A stretch of 64,000 bases of DNA. Source: Chloroflexota bacterium (GTDB taxonomy: Bacteria > Chloroflexota > UBA11872). The stretch is from the NCBI GenBank assembly GCA_022824495.1, contig JAJDZU010000014.1:62001-126000 (forward strand), written 5' to 3'. Position 1 is the stretch's first letter; every line of letters starts with the position of its first letter. The position numbers and the translations under genes are program-made. Under the pieces are notes generated by a model that saw only the letters and a program-made list of their open reading frames with translations, had not been told where the DNA came from and searched no databases. Below, in pieces: positions 28,781 to 36,952 of the stretch.

Positions 28781-30603
28781 GACCCGCGCTCCGGGTCATC
28801 GGATCCGAACCGGCCGTCGGCCGCCGTCGTCAGCACGATGTCGCGCGGAAACACCAGGTCCAGCGCCCAATCCAGCGCCACCCGCGCCTTTCGCTCCAGG
28901 CCCGGCAGCTTGCTGAGGTAGATCGTTCGCCACATGAACCAGGCCAGCAGCCCTGAGAATTTGTGTCCCCAGAGCTCCGCGGCTGCGGTCCGATGTCCCA
29001 GTCCCACCAGCGATCCGGTCGCCCGGTAGCGAAACGGCTTCAGCGGCCGCTCGTCAATGCTGGCGAGGATGTTCTGCGCCACCCGCTTGCCCTGGCGCAG
29101 CGCGTGCTGCGCCGTCGGTGGGCACGGCCGGTCGTCATTGGTGAGATCCGGAATCTGCGCCGCATCGCCCACCGCCCAAACCCCGGGTGTGTCCGGCACT
29201 CGCAGCGTCGCGTCCGCCACCACCTGCCCGGCCCGGTTCTTCACGCAGCCCAGGTCTCGCAGGATCGGGTTGGGCTGGTTCCCCGCCGTCCAGACGAACG
29301 TCTCGCAGGCAATCACCGTGTCGTCGTCCAGCGTCACCGACCCTTCGGCCGCTGCCGCTACCCGGCGGCCCAGCCGAAACTCGATCCCCCGCGCGCTCAG
29401 CTTCTCCAGGGCATAGGCCCCCAACTCCGCGCTCAGCTCCGGCAGGATGCGGTCGCGCGAATGCACCAGCACGAACCGCGCGTCCCCCGGTCGTAGATGC
29501 TGGTAGTAGCGACGAACGCTCGACACCAGGTCGAACAGTTCGGCAATCGTCTCCGCGCCGGCGAATCCGCCGCCGGCGACGACAAACGTCAGCAGCCGCT
29601 GTCGAACCTCCACGTTCGTCTCATGGTCGGCGCGCTCCAACTGCGACAGCACCCGGTGCCGCAGGCCCACCGCGTCTTCCAGCGTCTTCAGCGTGATCGC
29701 GTGCTCGGCCAGGCCCGGCAGGCCGTAGAAGTTCGGCACCGACCCCATCGCCAGCACCAGGTGGTCGTAGGGCACCGCCTGCGGCTCCGCCAGTCGCCGT
29801 CCATGCACCAGCACCCGCCGCTGCTCGGTGTCGATCCTCTCCACGTCGCCGTGAATGAAGTTGGTGAACGGGCACGCCGCCCGAATCGGCGCCGCGATGT
29901 GTTGCGCCTCAAGCGCGCTGGAAGCCACCTCCGCCAGCATCGGCGTAAACAGCAGGAAGTTGCTCTGGCTCACCAGCGTCACGTCCAGGTCCCGCCGCTT
30001 TCGTGTCATCCGCTCCAGCGTCTGCGCCGCGCTCATCCCGCCGAATCCGCCGCCCAGTACCACGATCCGATGCACGCGATCCGCCGCGCATTCGCTCGGA
30101 CGCGCCAGCACGGCGCCGCCGCCCCACCGACCCACGGCCCAATACAGGCCGCCGATGGTCAGCGCCCCATACAGCATGTGCCCCATCAGGCTGGGAAACC
30201 CGGCCGACGCCACCGCGATCGACCAGTCGGGAATCTGTCCTTCAGCCAGCGGTCGAATCGTCAGCGGTCCCAGGATCCAGCCCAACAGCCCAAACGTGAC
30301 GCCAAGCGTGATCTGCGCCGCATAGCTTCCGGGCTCGTGCCGGTACTGCATGCCAACAACAGCGCCGATCAGCGTTGCTAGCACCAGGTGCACAACCAGC
30401 CCGGCGCCGGAGGTCGATACCCCGGCCAGCCCGGTCACCTCCACCCGCATCTGCTCGGCCTGCATCGCCAGCGCGAAGACGACCCCGGCCAGCAACCCGG
30501 CCAACGCGCCGAACAGGACTTCGCGACGGGCCAGGACGGCTATGTACCGCACCGCGTCCCTCCCGCTGCGAGTGTCAGCCGATTGTGGCAGCGCCGGGCG
30601 CAC
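28777..30603 (-). CDS. Type II NADH dehydrogenase-like flavoprotein with N-terminal four-helix membrane module
   Basis: The protein has 608 residues. Residues about 27-160 are a membrane module with GWILGPLTIRPL (108-119) and GHMLYG (141-146), the same pattern found three times in the next gene. Residues about 178-600 are a pyridine nucleotide-disulphide oxidoreductase of NDH-2 type. They carry the FAD motif VVLGGGFGGMSA (181-192), the NADH motif VVAGGGFAGAE, the second FAD block GVWAVGDAAQIPD, and a C-terminal amphipathic segment (LAWFMWRTIYLSKLPGLERK) typical of NDH-2 quinone/membrane contact. It should pass electrons from NADH to quinone without pumping. The N-terminal fusion is unusual, since normal NDH-2 is a peripheral protein of about 400-450 residues. 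Confidence 0.88.
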   Translation of the reverse strand: MRPALPQSADTRSGRDAVRYIAVLARREVLFGALAGLLAGVVFALAMQAEQMRVEVTGLAGVSTSGAGLVVHLVLATLIGAVVGMQYRHEPGSYAAQITLGVTFGLLGWILGPLTIRPLAEGQIPDWSIAVASAGFPSLMGHMLYGALTIGGLYWAVGRWGGGAVLARPSECAADRVHRIVVLGGGFGGMSAAQTLERMTRKRRDLDVTLVSQSNFLLFTPMLAEVASSALEAQHIAAPIRAACPFTNFIHGDVERIDTEQRRVLVHGRRLAEPQAVPYDHLVLAMGSVPNFYGLPGLAEHAITLKTLEDAVGLRHRVLSQLERADHETNVEVRQRLLTFVVAGGGFAGAETIAELFDLVSSVRRYYQHLRPGDARFVLVHSRDRILPELSAELGAYALEKLSARGIEFRLGRRVAAAAEGSVTLDDDTVIACETFVWTAGNQPNPILRDLGCVKNRAGQVVADATLRVPDTPGVWAVGDAAQIPDLTNDDRPCPPTAQHALRQGKRVAQNILASIDERPLKPFRYRATGSLVGLGHRTAAAELWGHKFSGLLAWFMWRTIYLSKLPGLERKARVALDWALDLVFPRDIVLTTAADGRFGSDDPERGS

Positions 30604-30709
30604 ACTGACGAATCCCGGCCCGCCGCCCGTTCTTCATGCCGCGGTGGCCCGGCACGCACCGTCCGTCAGGTCGTTGACGGACGTTGCTTCGGCGTCGCAC
30701 GCTCGAACC

Positions 30710-31192
30710 ATGCTGCGAATGCACTCGTATGTGCTCGGGCTTGCTCTGCTGGCGCTGACCGTCGTTGTGGCGCTCACGGTGGCGGGCGTGATTCCGGCGC
30801 AACGCTCGTCCGTCCTCGGCGCACTGCTCGCCGGCGACTCCACGACGGCCCTATCGGCCCCCACGCCAACCGTCACGCCCATCAACCGCCCTATCTCGTT
30901 CGACGGCTTGCGGCCCGGCCAAACCGAAGCCTTCGGTCTGCGCGAGGGGCTTGTGATAGTCCAGGCTCTCTATGACGGCACCGTCGAACCCTTCAGCGCA
31001 TCCCTTATGTCCCTCGACGATCCCAACGCCGATCCCATCGTGCCGGTCAGCATCATCCCGCCGCTCAGTCGCGAGGGCGGGGCCTCCGCCCAGATCACCT
31101 CGGCTGGCAGGTACGCAGTGAACGTCGAACTCGCCGAGGGTGAGTGGGTCGTCACCATCGCCCAGCCGGGTGACGCGGGCGGCGCGGGCTAA
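30710..31192 (+). CDS. Small membrane-anchored exported protein of unknown function
   Basis: This protein of about 160 residues has one N-terminal hydrophobic helix (VLGLALLALTVVVALTVAGV). A Thr/Pro-rich linker (SAPTPTVTPI) and a beta-rich domain of about 100 residues follow, containing FDGLRPGQTEAFGLREG and GRYAVNVELAEGEWVVTI. The layout suggests a periplasmic or outer-face domain on a tether. The open frame continues upstream to 30350 but there lies antisense to the NDH-2 gene; starts at 30710 or 30719 are sensible. It is divergent from the NDH-2 gene. No function can be assigned. Confidence 0.6.
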   Translation: MLRMHSYVLGLALLALTVVVALTVAGVIPAQRSSVLGALLAGDSTTALSAPTPTVTPINRPISFDGLRPGQTEAFGLREGLVIVQALYDGTVEPFSASLMSLDDPNADPIVPVSIIPPLSREGGASAQITSAGRYAVNVELAEGEWVVTIAQPGDAGGAG

Positions 31193-31275
31193 AGGGCTCG
31201 GCAGCCCGGCAGGTGACCGCCCGCCCCGGCTATTTCTATACTGAAGCGCCGCACCCGGACGGATCGAGGACGGAC

Positions 31276-32145
31276 ATGGATCCCAGTTGTCTCCAATACG
31301 CCCTGACCGACGACGAGCGCGAATCGTTCGAGCGCGACGGCTTCCTGGTCGTCGAAGACGCTGTTCCCGACGATCTGCGGGAATCGTTGATCGAGACCAT
31401 CGACGACCTGATGGAAAGCGGCGTCCTGGAAGAAGGCCGCACCGACAAGACCATCACCCAGCGCATCAACAAGCTGGGCTTCGTGCATCTCGACCGATCC
31501 TTCTTCGACCTTGTGGCCCACGACCGCCTGCTGCCCAAGGTCTGGGGCATCCTCGGCTGGAACGTCTACCTCTACCACACCCATCTGGCCGTCACCGGCA
31601 GGGAGCCCGGCACCTACGACCCGTCAGCCCGCGCCTGGGGCTGGCATCAGGACTCCGGCCAGATGAACCGGGACATGGAAACCAACCCGCGCCCGCGAAT
31701 CTCGTTGAAGGTCGGCTACTTCCTCACCGACGTCAGCAACGAGGGCATGGGCAACTTCTGGGTCGTTCCGGGCAGCCAGCTGTCCAACACTCTGCCCGAG
31801 CCTGCCGAAGGCGACGTGCAGCCGGAAGGCGCCATCCCGGTCAAGGTCAAGGCTGGCACGGCCGTCATCTTCGACCGCCGCATCTGGCACGCTGCCACGC
31901 CCAATTTCTCGGATGTGACCCGCCGGGTCCTGTTCTACGGCTACGGCTATCGCTGGATTCGCACCCGCGACGACATGGAATACCCGCAGGCGTGGTACGA
32001 CGACTCGCACCCCATCCTCAAGCAGATGATGGGCCACTCCACCAACGAGTTCGGCCGATCCTCACCCTCCGACGCCGACGTGCCCCTCAAGGTCTGGCTG
32101 GAGGAACACGAGCAAATCCAACGCGAGAGAGCGCTCGTGGGCTAG
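31276..32145 (+). CDS. Phytanoyl-CoA dioxygenase (PhyH) family Fe(II)/2-oxoglutarate oxygenase
   Basis: The protein has 289 residues. The iron triad of the double-stranded beta-helix is visible: His124 and Asp126 (WGWHQDSG) and His205 (IWHAATPN), with an Arg in VTRRVLF for 2-oxoglutarate. The opening LTDDERESFERDGFLVVEDAV is the standard family start. GAGGA lies 5 bases before ATG 31276, and a TATACT hexamer (31237-31242) could be its -10. Family members hydroxylate diverse small molecules (ectoine, mitomycin precursors, acyl-CoA); the substrate here is unknown. The gene appears to stand alone. Confidence 0.88.
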   Translation: MDPSCLQYALTDDERESFERDGFLVVEDAVPDDLRESLIETIDDLMESGVLEEGRTDKTITQRINKLGFVHLDRSFFDLVAHDRLLPKVWGILGWNVYLYHTHLAVTGREPGTYDPSARAWGWHQDSGQMNRDMETNPRPRISLKVGYFLTDVSNEGMGNFWVVPGSQLSNTLPEPAEGDVQPEGAIPVKVKAGTAVIFDRRIWHAATPNFSDVTRRVLFYGYGYRWIRTRDDMEYPQAWYDDSHPILKQMMGHSTNEFGRSSPSDADVPLKVWLEEHEQIQRERALVG

Positions 32146-32261
32146 TTTCCGAATGTCGCCTGCGCCGGTGCCCCGCGACTCGAAGCTGGCCGGAACCGGC
32201 ATTGGCGCCGGCGGCGTGCCACAGGTCGCCAGCCCAACCGCCTGCGCCGCAAGGTCAAGCC

Positions 32262-32936
32262 TTAGAGCAAGCGATCGGGTTCTGCGGTGCGAATGAGTTC
32301 GGGTCCGTTGTTGGCGACCGAATTTACGGCGGGATTGACCAGGTAACCGGTCACGACCTCGTTGCCGGCGGGCCGAAGTAGTGCGGCACGCCAGCCCGGG
32401 TCCTCATTGTCCGCGGACAGCCACGCGTCCCAATTGCACCGCTCGAGGACTACTGGCATGCGGCTGTGGATCGCGGACATATACGCGTTGGGTGATGTGG
32501 TGATGATTGTGAAGGTCGGCCCAAACTCGTCATGAGATTCCCAGAGGCCCGCGAGCGCCAACGGCTCCCCGTCGGTTCGGTGGATGTTCAGGGGCTGGCG
32601 TTTTCCGCGGGGCCCCGTCCATTCATAGAACCCATCCGCCGGCACCAGGCACCGACGATTGCGAAACGCGGCGCGGAAGGAAGGTTTCTCAGCCACGGTT
32701 TCAGCCCGGGCGTTGATTGTTCGACGTCCGATTCGGACATCTTTGGCCCAGAACGGAATCAACCCCCAGCGCATGACCTCGAATCGTCGCGGGCCGTCAA
32801 GCACCACCGGTGCCTGCTGCGTGGGCGCGACGTTGAAATTGGGAAGCGGAAGCGTGTGAGGGAGGTCCCGCGAGGCCACGTCAAAATACTCGGCCAGAGC
32901 CTGCGGGCTTGAGTGCAAGTTATACCGTGCGCACAT
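32262..32936 (-). CDS. yedK: SOS response-associated peptidase, YedK/HMCES family
   Basis: The protein has 224 residues. Cys2, exposed after Met removal (MCARYN), is the residue that forms a thiazolidine crosslink with abasic sites. The conserved Asn (NFNVAPTQ), Glu (DGFYEW) and His (IHSRMPVVL) of the active site are all present. ATG 32936 is fixed by the need for Cys2; the frame runs further upstream into tRNA-Gly. The protein shields abasic sites in single-stranded DNA. Its start lies 13 bp after tRNA-Gly, so it may be read from the tRNA promoter. Confidence 0.93.
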   Translation of the reverse strand: MCARYNLHSSPQALAEYFDVASRDLPHTLPLPNFNVAPTQQAPVVLDGPRRFEVMRWGLIPFWAKDVRIGRRTINARAETVAEKPSFRAAFRNRRCLVPADGFYEWTGPRGKRQPLNIHRTDGEPLALAGLWESHDEFGPTFTIITTSPNAYMSAIHSRMPVVLERCNWDAWLSADNEDPGWRAALLRPAGNEVVTGYLVNPAVNSVANNGPELIRTAEPDRLL

Positions 32937-32948
32937 GGCTGGTTCAGG

Positions 32949-33020
32949 AGCGGAAGACGGGATTCGAACCCGTGACCCTCTCCTTGGCAAGGAGATGCTC
33001 TACCACTGAGCCACTTCCGC
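32949..33020 (-). tRNA. tRNA-Gly (GCC anticodon)
   Basis: On the minus strand the acceptor GCGGAAG pairs with CTTCCGC. The D arm is GCTC/GAGC. The anticodon stem is TCTCC/GGAGA with loop TTGCCAA (anticodon GCC). The T arm is ACGGG/CCCGT around TTCGAAT. The discriminator is T73; the next bases are CCT, so CCA is not encoded, unlike in tRNA-Gln. Confidence 0.96.
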
Positions 33021-33048
33021 CGGGCCACCAAGGGGTAGCTGCCCCATT

Positions 33049-33537
33049 CTAGCTAGCGGCGTCCTCGTCGGCTAACGGTGAGTCCGGTTGGTCCGATTCG
33101 ATCTCAGCCAGCAGTTGCGCCAGCAGGTCGGCGAGCGGCTTACGGTACGCGGCGGGCACGCCCCGCTCGGCCAGAGCCTGCGCGAGCGCCGGGCTGGCGG
33201 TGTGGAACTGCCAGCCGCGCACCGCTCCGTCCAAGTCTGGCGTGGCGGCCGACGATTCCGCGGCCGGGCCGGGCCGTGGGTTTCCCAGCAGCCAGGTCAC
33301 GCCTTCGCCGGCCGGGGTCAGACCGGCTTCCTCGACAAGCCGGCCCAGCGCCTGCGCCGCGACGATATTCGGCACCGACTGTCCGCGTGACCAGCGATTG
33401 ACGGTGCTCGCGCTGGCCGGCACTCCGGCGGCGCTCAGGCTCCGCGCCACTTCGTCCAGTGTGCGGTCGGCGTAGCCCATGTAGGCACGCAGTCGGCGTG
33501 CGAACTCTTGACGTCCGTCGCTATTCCGCCCGGTCAT
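33049..33537 (-). CDS. Helix-turn-helix (XRE-like) DNA-binding protein
   Basis: The protein has 162 residues. Residues about 8-75 contain an XRE-type helix-turn-helix: RTLDEVARSLSAAGVPASASTVNRWSRG gives the scaffold and recognition helices. The rest is a linker and an Ala/Leu-rich helical C terminus (about 105-150), which may mediate dimerization. ATG 33537 is preferred over the TTG two codons earlier. It is divergent from a small basic ORF, and their shared intergenic region has an 8-bp inverted repeat (CTGTCAAT/ATTGACAG), a plausible operator. The target genes are unknown. Confidence 0.68.
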   Translation of the reverse strand: MTGRNSDGRQEFARRLRAYMGYADRTLDEVARSLSAAGVPASASTVNRWSRGQSVPNIVAAQALGRLVEEAGLTPAGEGVTWLLGNPRPGPAAESSAATPDLDGAVRGWQFHTASPALAQALAERGVPAAYRKPLADLLAQLLAEIESDQPDSPLADEDAAS

Positions 33538-33549
33538 GCTCAACTGCGA

Positions 33550-33605
33550 CTGTCAATCGCGCACCCTAGTCTGCCACGAGTGAGTACCAATTGCAATATT
33601 GACAG
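33550..33605. promoter_or_regulatory. Inverted repeat in the divergent XRE/small-ORF intergenic region
   Basis: CTGTCAAT (33550-33557) and ATTGACAG (33598-33605) are perfect reverse complements 40 bp apart. Each arm contains a -35-like TTGACA, pointing outward on opposite strands. No convincing -10 is placed at 17 bp for the plus strand (ACTATA at about 18 bp is the nearest). Confidence 0.4.
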
Positions 33606-33682
33606 AAAATCCCAAAACTGGGACTATATGTCTGTCGCGGCGGTCTTCTTCCGTCGCCAGCATCACGCAAGGACACCGGCTC

Positions 33683-33973
33683 TTGATCGGCACGACGTCA
33701 CCTCCGGCACCTCGCCACCAGAATATCTACAGGGACGCGCCCTCGACCGCGCGGGCGCTCGTTCTCGAACCGCGGCGGGCGGTCTTGCGTGCCCTGCATG
33801 CCTGGGCGGCGGAGGAGTCGATTGATTCCGGTGACCTAGCGGCATTCGACCGCACTCTTATGGCATTGGCCGCGGCCGAGCAAGGTCCGAATCTCGACCT
33901 GGTAATGCGCGCCGCCCGCCGCCGCGTGATCAGTCAGGCCCGACGGCGGCGCCGTCTCTTGGATTCCAGTTGA
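33683..33973 (+). CDS. Small basic protein of unknown function
   Basis: About 96 residues follow if translation begins at TTG 33683; the frame is open from 33599. The distal part is helical and looks real (ALVLEPRRAVLRALHAWAAE, FDRTLMALAAAEQG) and ends in a strongly basic tail (RRRVISQARRRRRLLD). A basic tail on a short helical protein suggests nucleic-acid contact. It is divergent from an XRE-type gene and ends 3 bp before the convergent pdxA-like stop. No ATG start is available, so the gene call is weak. Confidence 0.35.
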   Translation: MIGTTSPPAPRHQNIYRDAPSTARALVLEPRRAVLRALHAWAAEESIDSGDLAAFDRTLMALAAAEQGPNLDLVMRAARRRVISQARRRRRLLDSS

Positions 33974-33976
33974 CTG

Positions 33977-35032
33977 TCAACCTGGTGGACGATTCGACCT
34001 CCCAATAGCGCGTGCCTGAGCGTCTTGCGGGACTCGAACTGCGAGCCGGGCGGCAAGGCGCAGTGCGTACTCGAGCCCACCCGGGTCGGCGACGCCCTGT
34101 CCGGCGATGTCAAAGGCCGTGCCGTGCGCCGGTGTTGTGAAGGTGACGGGCAGGCCGACAAGGGCGGTGACGCCCTTGCCGAAACCGAGGAGCTTGGTCG
34201 CGATCTGTCCCTGGTCGTGGTACATCATCACCACACCGTCGAACTCCCCGCGCCGCGCTCGCAGGAAGATCGTGTCCGAGGGAATGGGTCCGGTGACCTG
34301 AAGGCCCTCGGCCCGGAGCCGCTCGACGGTGGGGCGAATGATCCGGATTTCCTCGTCGCCGAACAAGCCACTTTCTCCCGCGTGAGGATTCAGCGCGGCG
34401 ACCCCGATTCGCGGAGGCCGCTGCCGCATGCTTCGCAGCGTTCGGTCGGCCAGGCGCACCACGGCCGTCACGCGGTCCGGCGTGATCAGGTCGACCGCGT
34501 CGCGTAGCGCGACGTGTGAGGTGACCCTGAACGTGCTGAACTCAGGAATGACGTTCATCTCTCCGAAGAGACCGTCGTACCCGGCGAGGTCGGCGAACAT
34601 GTGGGCCTCGTCCGGAAACTGCCAGCCTCCCCGGTGCAGGGCGGCCTTATTCAGCGAGGCGTAGCAGATGGCGTCAAGGTCTCCCGCCAACGCGAGACCG
34701 ATCATGTGCTTCAGGGTTTCACCGCAGACGCGGCCGGACTCGGGCGAGACCTGGCCACGCTCGAACTGGCTTGGATCCACGTTGCCGAGGTCAACGAGGG
34801 GAACGGTGGGGCGAGGCCAGGTCACTTCCTCTAGCGTCTCGTAGACGTCGTAATCGAGACTCAACCCGGCGTCCCGCATGCCTTGCTCGAGGACGCGCAG
34901 GTCGCCGACGATCGCGACTCGAGCACAATCGCCGACAGCGCCGGAGGCCATGGCCTTCACGGCGACCTCGGGCCCGATGCCGCAGCTGTCGCCGAGCATG
35001 AGCCCGATGAGCGGCCGGCTGTCATCCGTCAC
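33977..35032 (-). CDS. pdxA: PdxA-family 4-phosphohydroxythreonine-type dehydrogenase
   Basis: This 351-residue protein has the PdxA fold and conserved metal-binding histidines: TSHVAL, LNPHAGESG and TPAHGTAFDIAG. The opening IGLMLGDSCGIGPEV has Ser/Cys where classic PdxA has GDPAGIGPE. That fits the PdxA2 branch, which acts on D-threonate/D-erythronate 4-phosphate rather than in vitamin B6 synthesis. The neighbouring genes (lactone, sugar and acid metabolism) suit the catabolic reading. The start is GTG 35032. Enzymes of this family are NAD-dependent dimers that decarboxylate the product. Confidence 0.85.
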   Translation of the reverse strand: MTDDSRPLIGLMLGDSCGIGPEVAVKAMASGAVGDCARVAIVGDLRVLEQGMRDAGLSLDYDVYETLEEVTWPRPTVPLVDLGNVDPSQFERGQVSPESGRVCGETLKHMIGLALAGDLDAICYASLNKAALHRGGWQFPDEAHMFADLAGYDGLFGEMNVIPEFSTFRVTSHVALRDAVDLITPDRVTAVVRLADRTLRSMRQRPPRIGVAALNPHAGESGLFGDEEIRIIRPTVERLRAEGLQVTGPIPSDTIFLRARRGEFDGVVMMYHDQGQIATKLLGFGKGVTALVGLPVTFTTPAHGTAFDIAGQGVADPGGLEYALRLAARLAVRVPQDAQARAIGRSNRPPG

Positions 35033-35190
35033 ACCGATGCCCCTTTCGGCGCTGGCGCGCGTTTCCGTTGCGACTGAGATGCGCCAGCGTGGACACGGCT
35101 CGATAGTCGCTGACCGTTCCGGCGCTTACAAATCCTCGCGCGCCCGCTAAGGTGACGCGCCTGGTCGCCACCCCAGCAAAGAAATTGCCC

Positions 35191-36837
35191 ATGCCTCGCC
35201 TGGACCCGACCGAACTTGTCATCGGCGACGCGCCGCAGTACTTCTTTGACAACGGCGTCGTCAGCGCCGTCGCGGATATCACGCGCACGGTCCACCGTCC
35301 CCACAAGTCGCCGGCCAACCCCGTCATCCAGGCTGACCGGCCCTGGGAACACGTCACCTACTTCTCCTTCAATGGCTGGCAGGCTTGGCACGACGCCGAA
35401 ACCGGCCGCACCCACTGCATGTACGAGGACTGGTGGCTGGACCGCGACAAGCTGGCTCGCGGCGAAGGCGGCACCATCCACGCCTGGGCCAACGCCCGCA
35501 TGCGCTACCTCTACGCGCATTCCGACGACGGCGAGACCTTTACCAAGCCGCCCATGGGCGTCTTTACGCACGACGGCGAGGACACCAACGTCGTGATGGG
35601 ATCGGAAGTCGACGGCTCGCCCCACTCGATGGGCCTGCTGCGCGACCCCTGGGAAACCGACGAATCGCGCCGCTTCAAGGCGCTCTACTTCCACGTGCCG
35701 CCGAGCGAGGAGGAAGTCGGTGGTGGCGTCGTTCGCCACGGCGTCTCGCCCGACGGCATTCACTGGACGCCGCTGGACGAGCCCCCGGTGGTGGGCGCCG
35801 AGCGCGCGCGACTGGATGACACGGCCATCGTGGCCGTCGATCCGGAGTCTCGCGCCTATCTCGCCATTACCCGTCACCCCTTCATGGTGGGTGCGCCCGA
35901 CCCGCTGCGTCTTCCGCCCCTGGGACCAACCGGCGGCACGCCCACCTACGACGTAGCCACGGACCAGCCGGGCGGTCGCAATCGCCGCCGCGTCTTCATG
36001 ATGGAGAGCGCCGACTTTCACCACTGGACCCGGCCCCGACTCGTGCTGGCTCCCGACCCCGACATCGACAATCTCGATACATCCTTCTACGGCATGTCGC
36101 TCTATCGCATCGGCGCCCAGTGGCTCGGCTTCATGGGCGTGTTCAACATGGTTAGCAACACCATGCACGTGGAACTGACCCACAGCCGCGACGGGCGAAC
36201 CTGGCGGCGAGTGTGGCCGGGTCGTCCGTGGCTGGAACCCGGCCCGTCCGGCGCCTGGGATCAGTTCATGGTCAACGTGTCCAGCGCGCCGGTGGCGAAC
36301 GACGGTGAACTGCGCGTCTACTACGGCGGCTCGCGCAACCATCACGACTGGTGGTTCGCCGGCCCGCCCGAGCAATACGCCGGATCCACCGCCTGGGATC
36401 ACCTGCCCGAGGTCAACGACATGAGCAACGTCGGCTACGCCCTGGGCCTGGCCCGCATGCGACGGGACGGATTCGTGTCGTTGGACGCGGGCCGCGAACG
36501 CGAAGGCCTCATCGTCACCGAGCCCATGGTCGCCCCCGGCGACCGCCTGCGCATCAACGCCCGCTGCCGCCCCGGCGGCTACCTGCGCGTCGAAGTCACC
36601 GACGCGCAGGATCGACCACTCACCGGCGCAGCCGAAGCCGACTGCGACGTTTTCGCCGGCGACGCCCTGGACCACACCGTCACCTGGAACGGCAGCCCAA
36701 ACGTCCCTCACGCCAATCCCGGTGACCTCGATCCCCGCCGCCCCGGCGCCCCTCACCGCCGCCTGCGCTTCAGCCTCCGCAACGCCGAGCTCTACTCATT
36801 CCAATTCACCTCGGAGGGCTCCAACCCGACCGGCTGA
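35191..36837 (+). CDS. Glycosidase-like beta-propeller protein with C-terminal beta-sandwich
   Basis: This protein of about 548 residues has the sequence feel of GH32/43/130-type five-bladed propellers. It is rich in Trp, Asp and short blades such as VTYFSFNGWQAWHDAETGR, LYAHSDDGETF, HGVSPDGIHW, MMESADFHHWTRPRL and HVELTHSRDGRTW. The SxDGxxW repeats are typical of such propellers. The last 100 residues (LRINARCRPGGYLRVEVTD onward) look like a beta-sandwich. No signal peptide is seen. I cannot assign the catalytic acids with confidence. ATG 35191 is used; GTG 35152 with an upstream TAAGG is the alternative. It is divergent from the pdxA-like gene and is probably a carbohydrate-active enzyme. 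Confidence 0.68.
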   Translation: MPRLDPTELVIGDAPQYFFDNGVVSAVADITRTVHRPHKSPANPVIQADRPWEHVTYFSFNGWQAWHDAETGRTHCMYEDWWLDRDKLARGEGGTIHAWANARMRYLYAHSDDGETFTKPPMGVFTHDGEDTNVVMGSEVDGSPHSMGLLRDPWETDESRRFKALYFHVPPSEEEVGGGVVRHGVSPDGIHWTPLDEPPVVGAERARLDDTAIVAVDPESRAYLAITRHPFMVGAPDPLRLPPLGPTGGTPTYDVATDQPGGRNRRRVFMMESADFHHWTRPRLVLAPDPDIDNLDTSFYGMSLYRIGAQWLGFMGVFNMVSNTMHVELTHSRDGRTWRRVWPGRPWLEPGPSGAWDQFMVNVSSAPVANDGELRVYYGGSRNHHDWWFAGPPEQYAGSTAWDHLPEVNDMSNVGYALGLARMRRDGFVSLDAGREREGLIVTEPMVAPGDRLRINARCRPGGYLRVEVTDAQDRPLTGAAEADCDVFAGDALDHTVTWNGSPNVPHANPGDLDPRRPGAPHRRLRFSLRNAELYSFQFTSEGSNPTG

Positions 36838-36889
36838 CCTGCCCCCCGACTCCAGGCCCTTGGATCGCTCTACGGTCCCGGAAAGGTAA

Positions 36890-36946
36890 CGGAACTCGGC
36901 TAATTCAAAATCAGACTTTGAATTAGCCGAGTTCCGGCACTAGTAT
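36890..36946 (+). promoter_or_regulatory. Perfect 20-bp inverted repeat overlapping the promoter of the DUF4143 ATPase gene
   Basis: Bases 36890-36909 are the exact reverse complement of 36917-36936, with a 7-base loop. The right arm contains the -35 TTGAAT (36918-36923). A 17-bp spacer leads to -10 TAGTAT (36941-36946), and the ATG follows 6 bases later. Transcription would start at or beside the ATG, so the repeat is promoter DNA rather than leader RNA. Autoregulation is the likely role. Confidence 0.75.
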
Positions 36947-36952
36947 CTGTAC

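Noticed and set aside
30350..30709. Upstream extension of the small exported protein frame
   Set aside because: This part is antisense to the NDH-2 N-terminal module and reads as Ser/Pro/Arg-rich noise; a membrane helix begins at 30719.
33970..33980. Palindrome TTGACTGTCAA matching the GACTGTCAA of the XRE intergenic region
   Set aside because: It contains the stop codons of two convergent genes (TGA and its mirror TCA), so its symmetry and the shared 9-mer can arise by chance.
35029..36756. 575-codon minus-strand frame over the beta-propeller gene
   Set aside because: Low-complexity Val/Ala/Gly/His composition typical of antisense reading of a GC-rich gene; the plus-strand frame has coherent propeller repeats.
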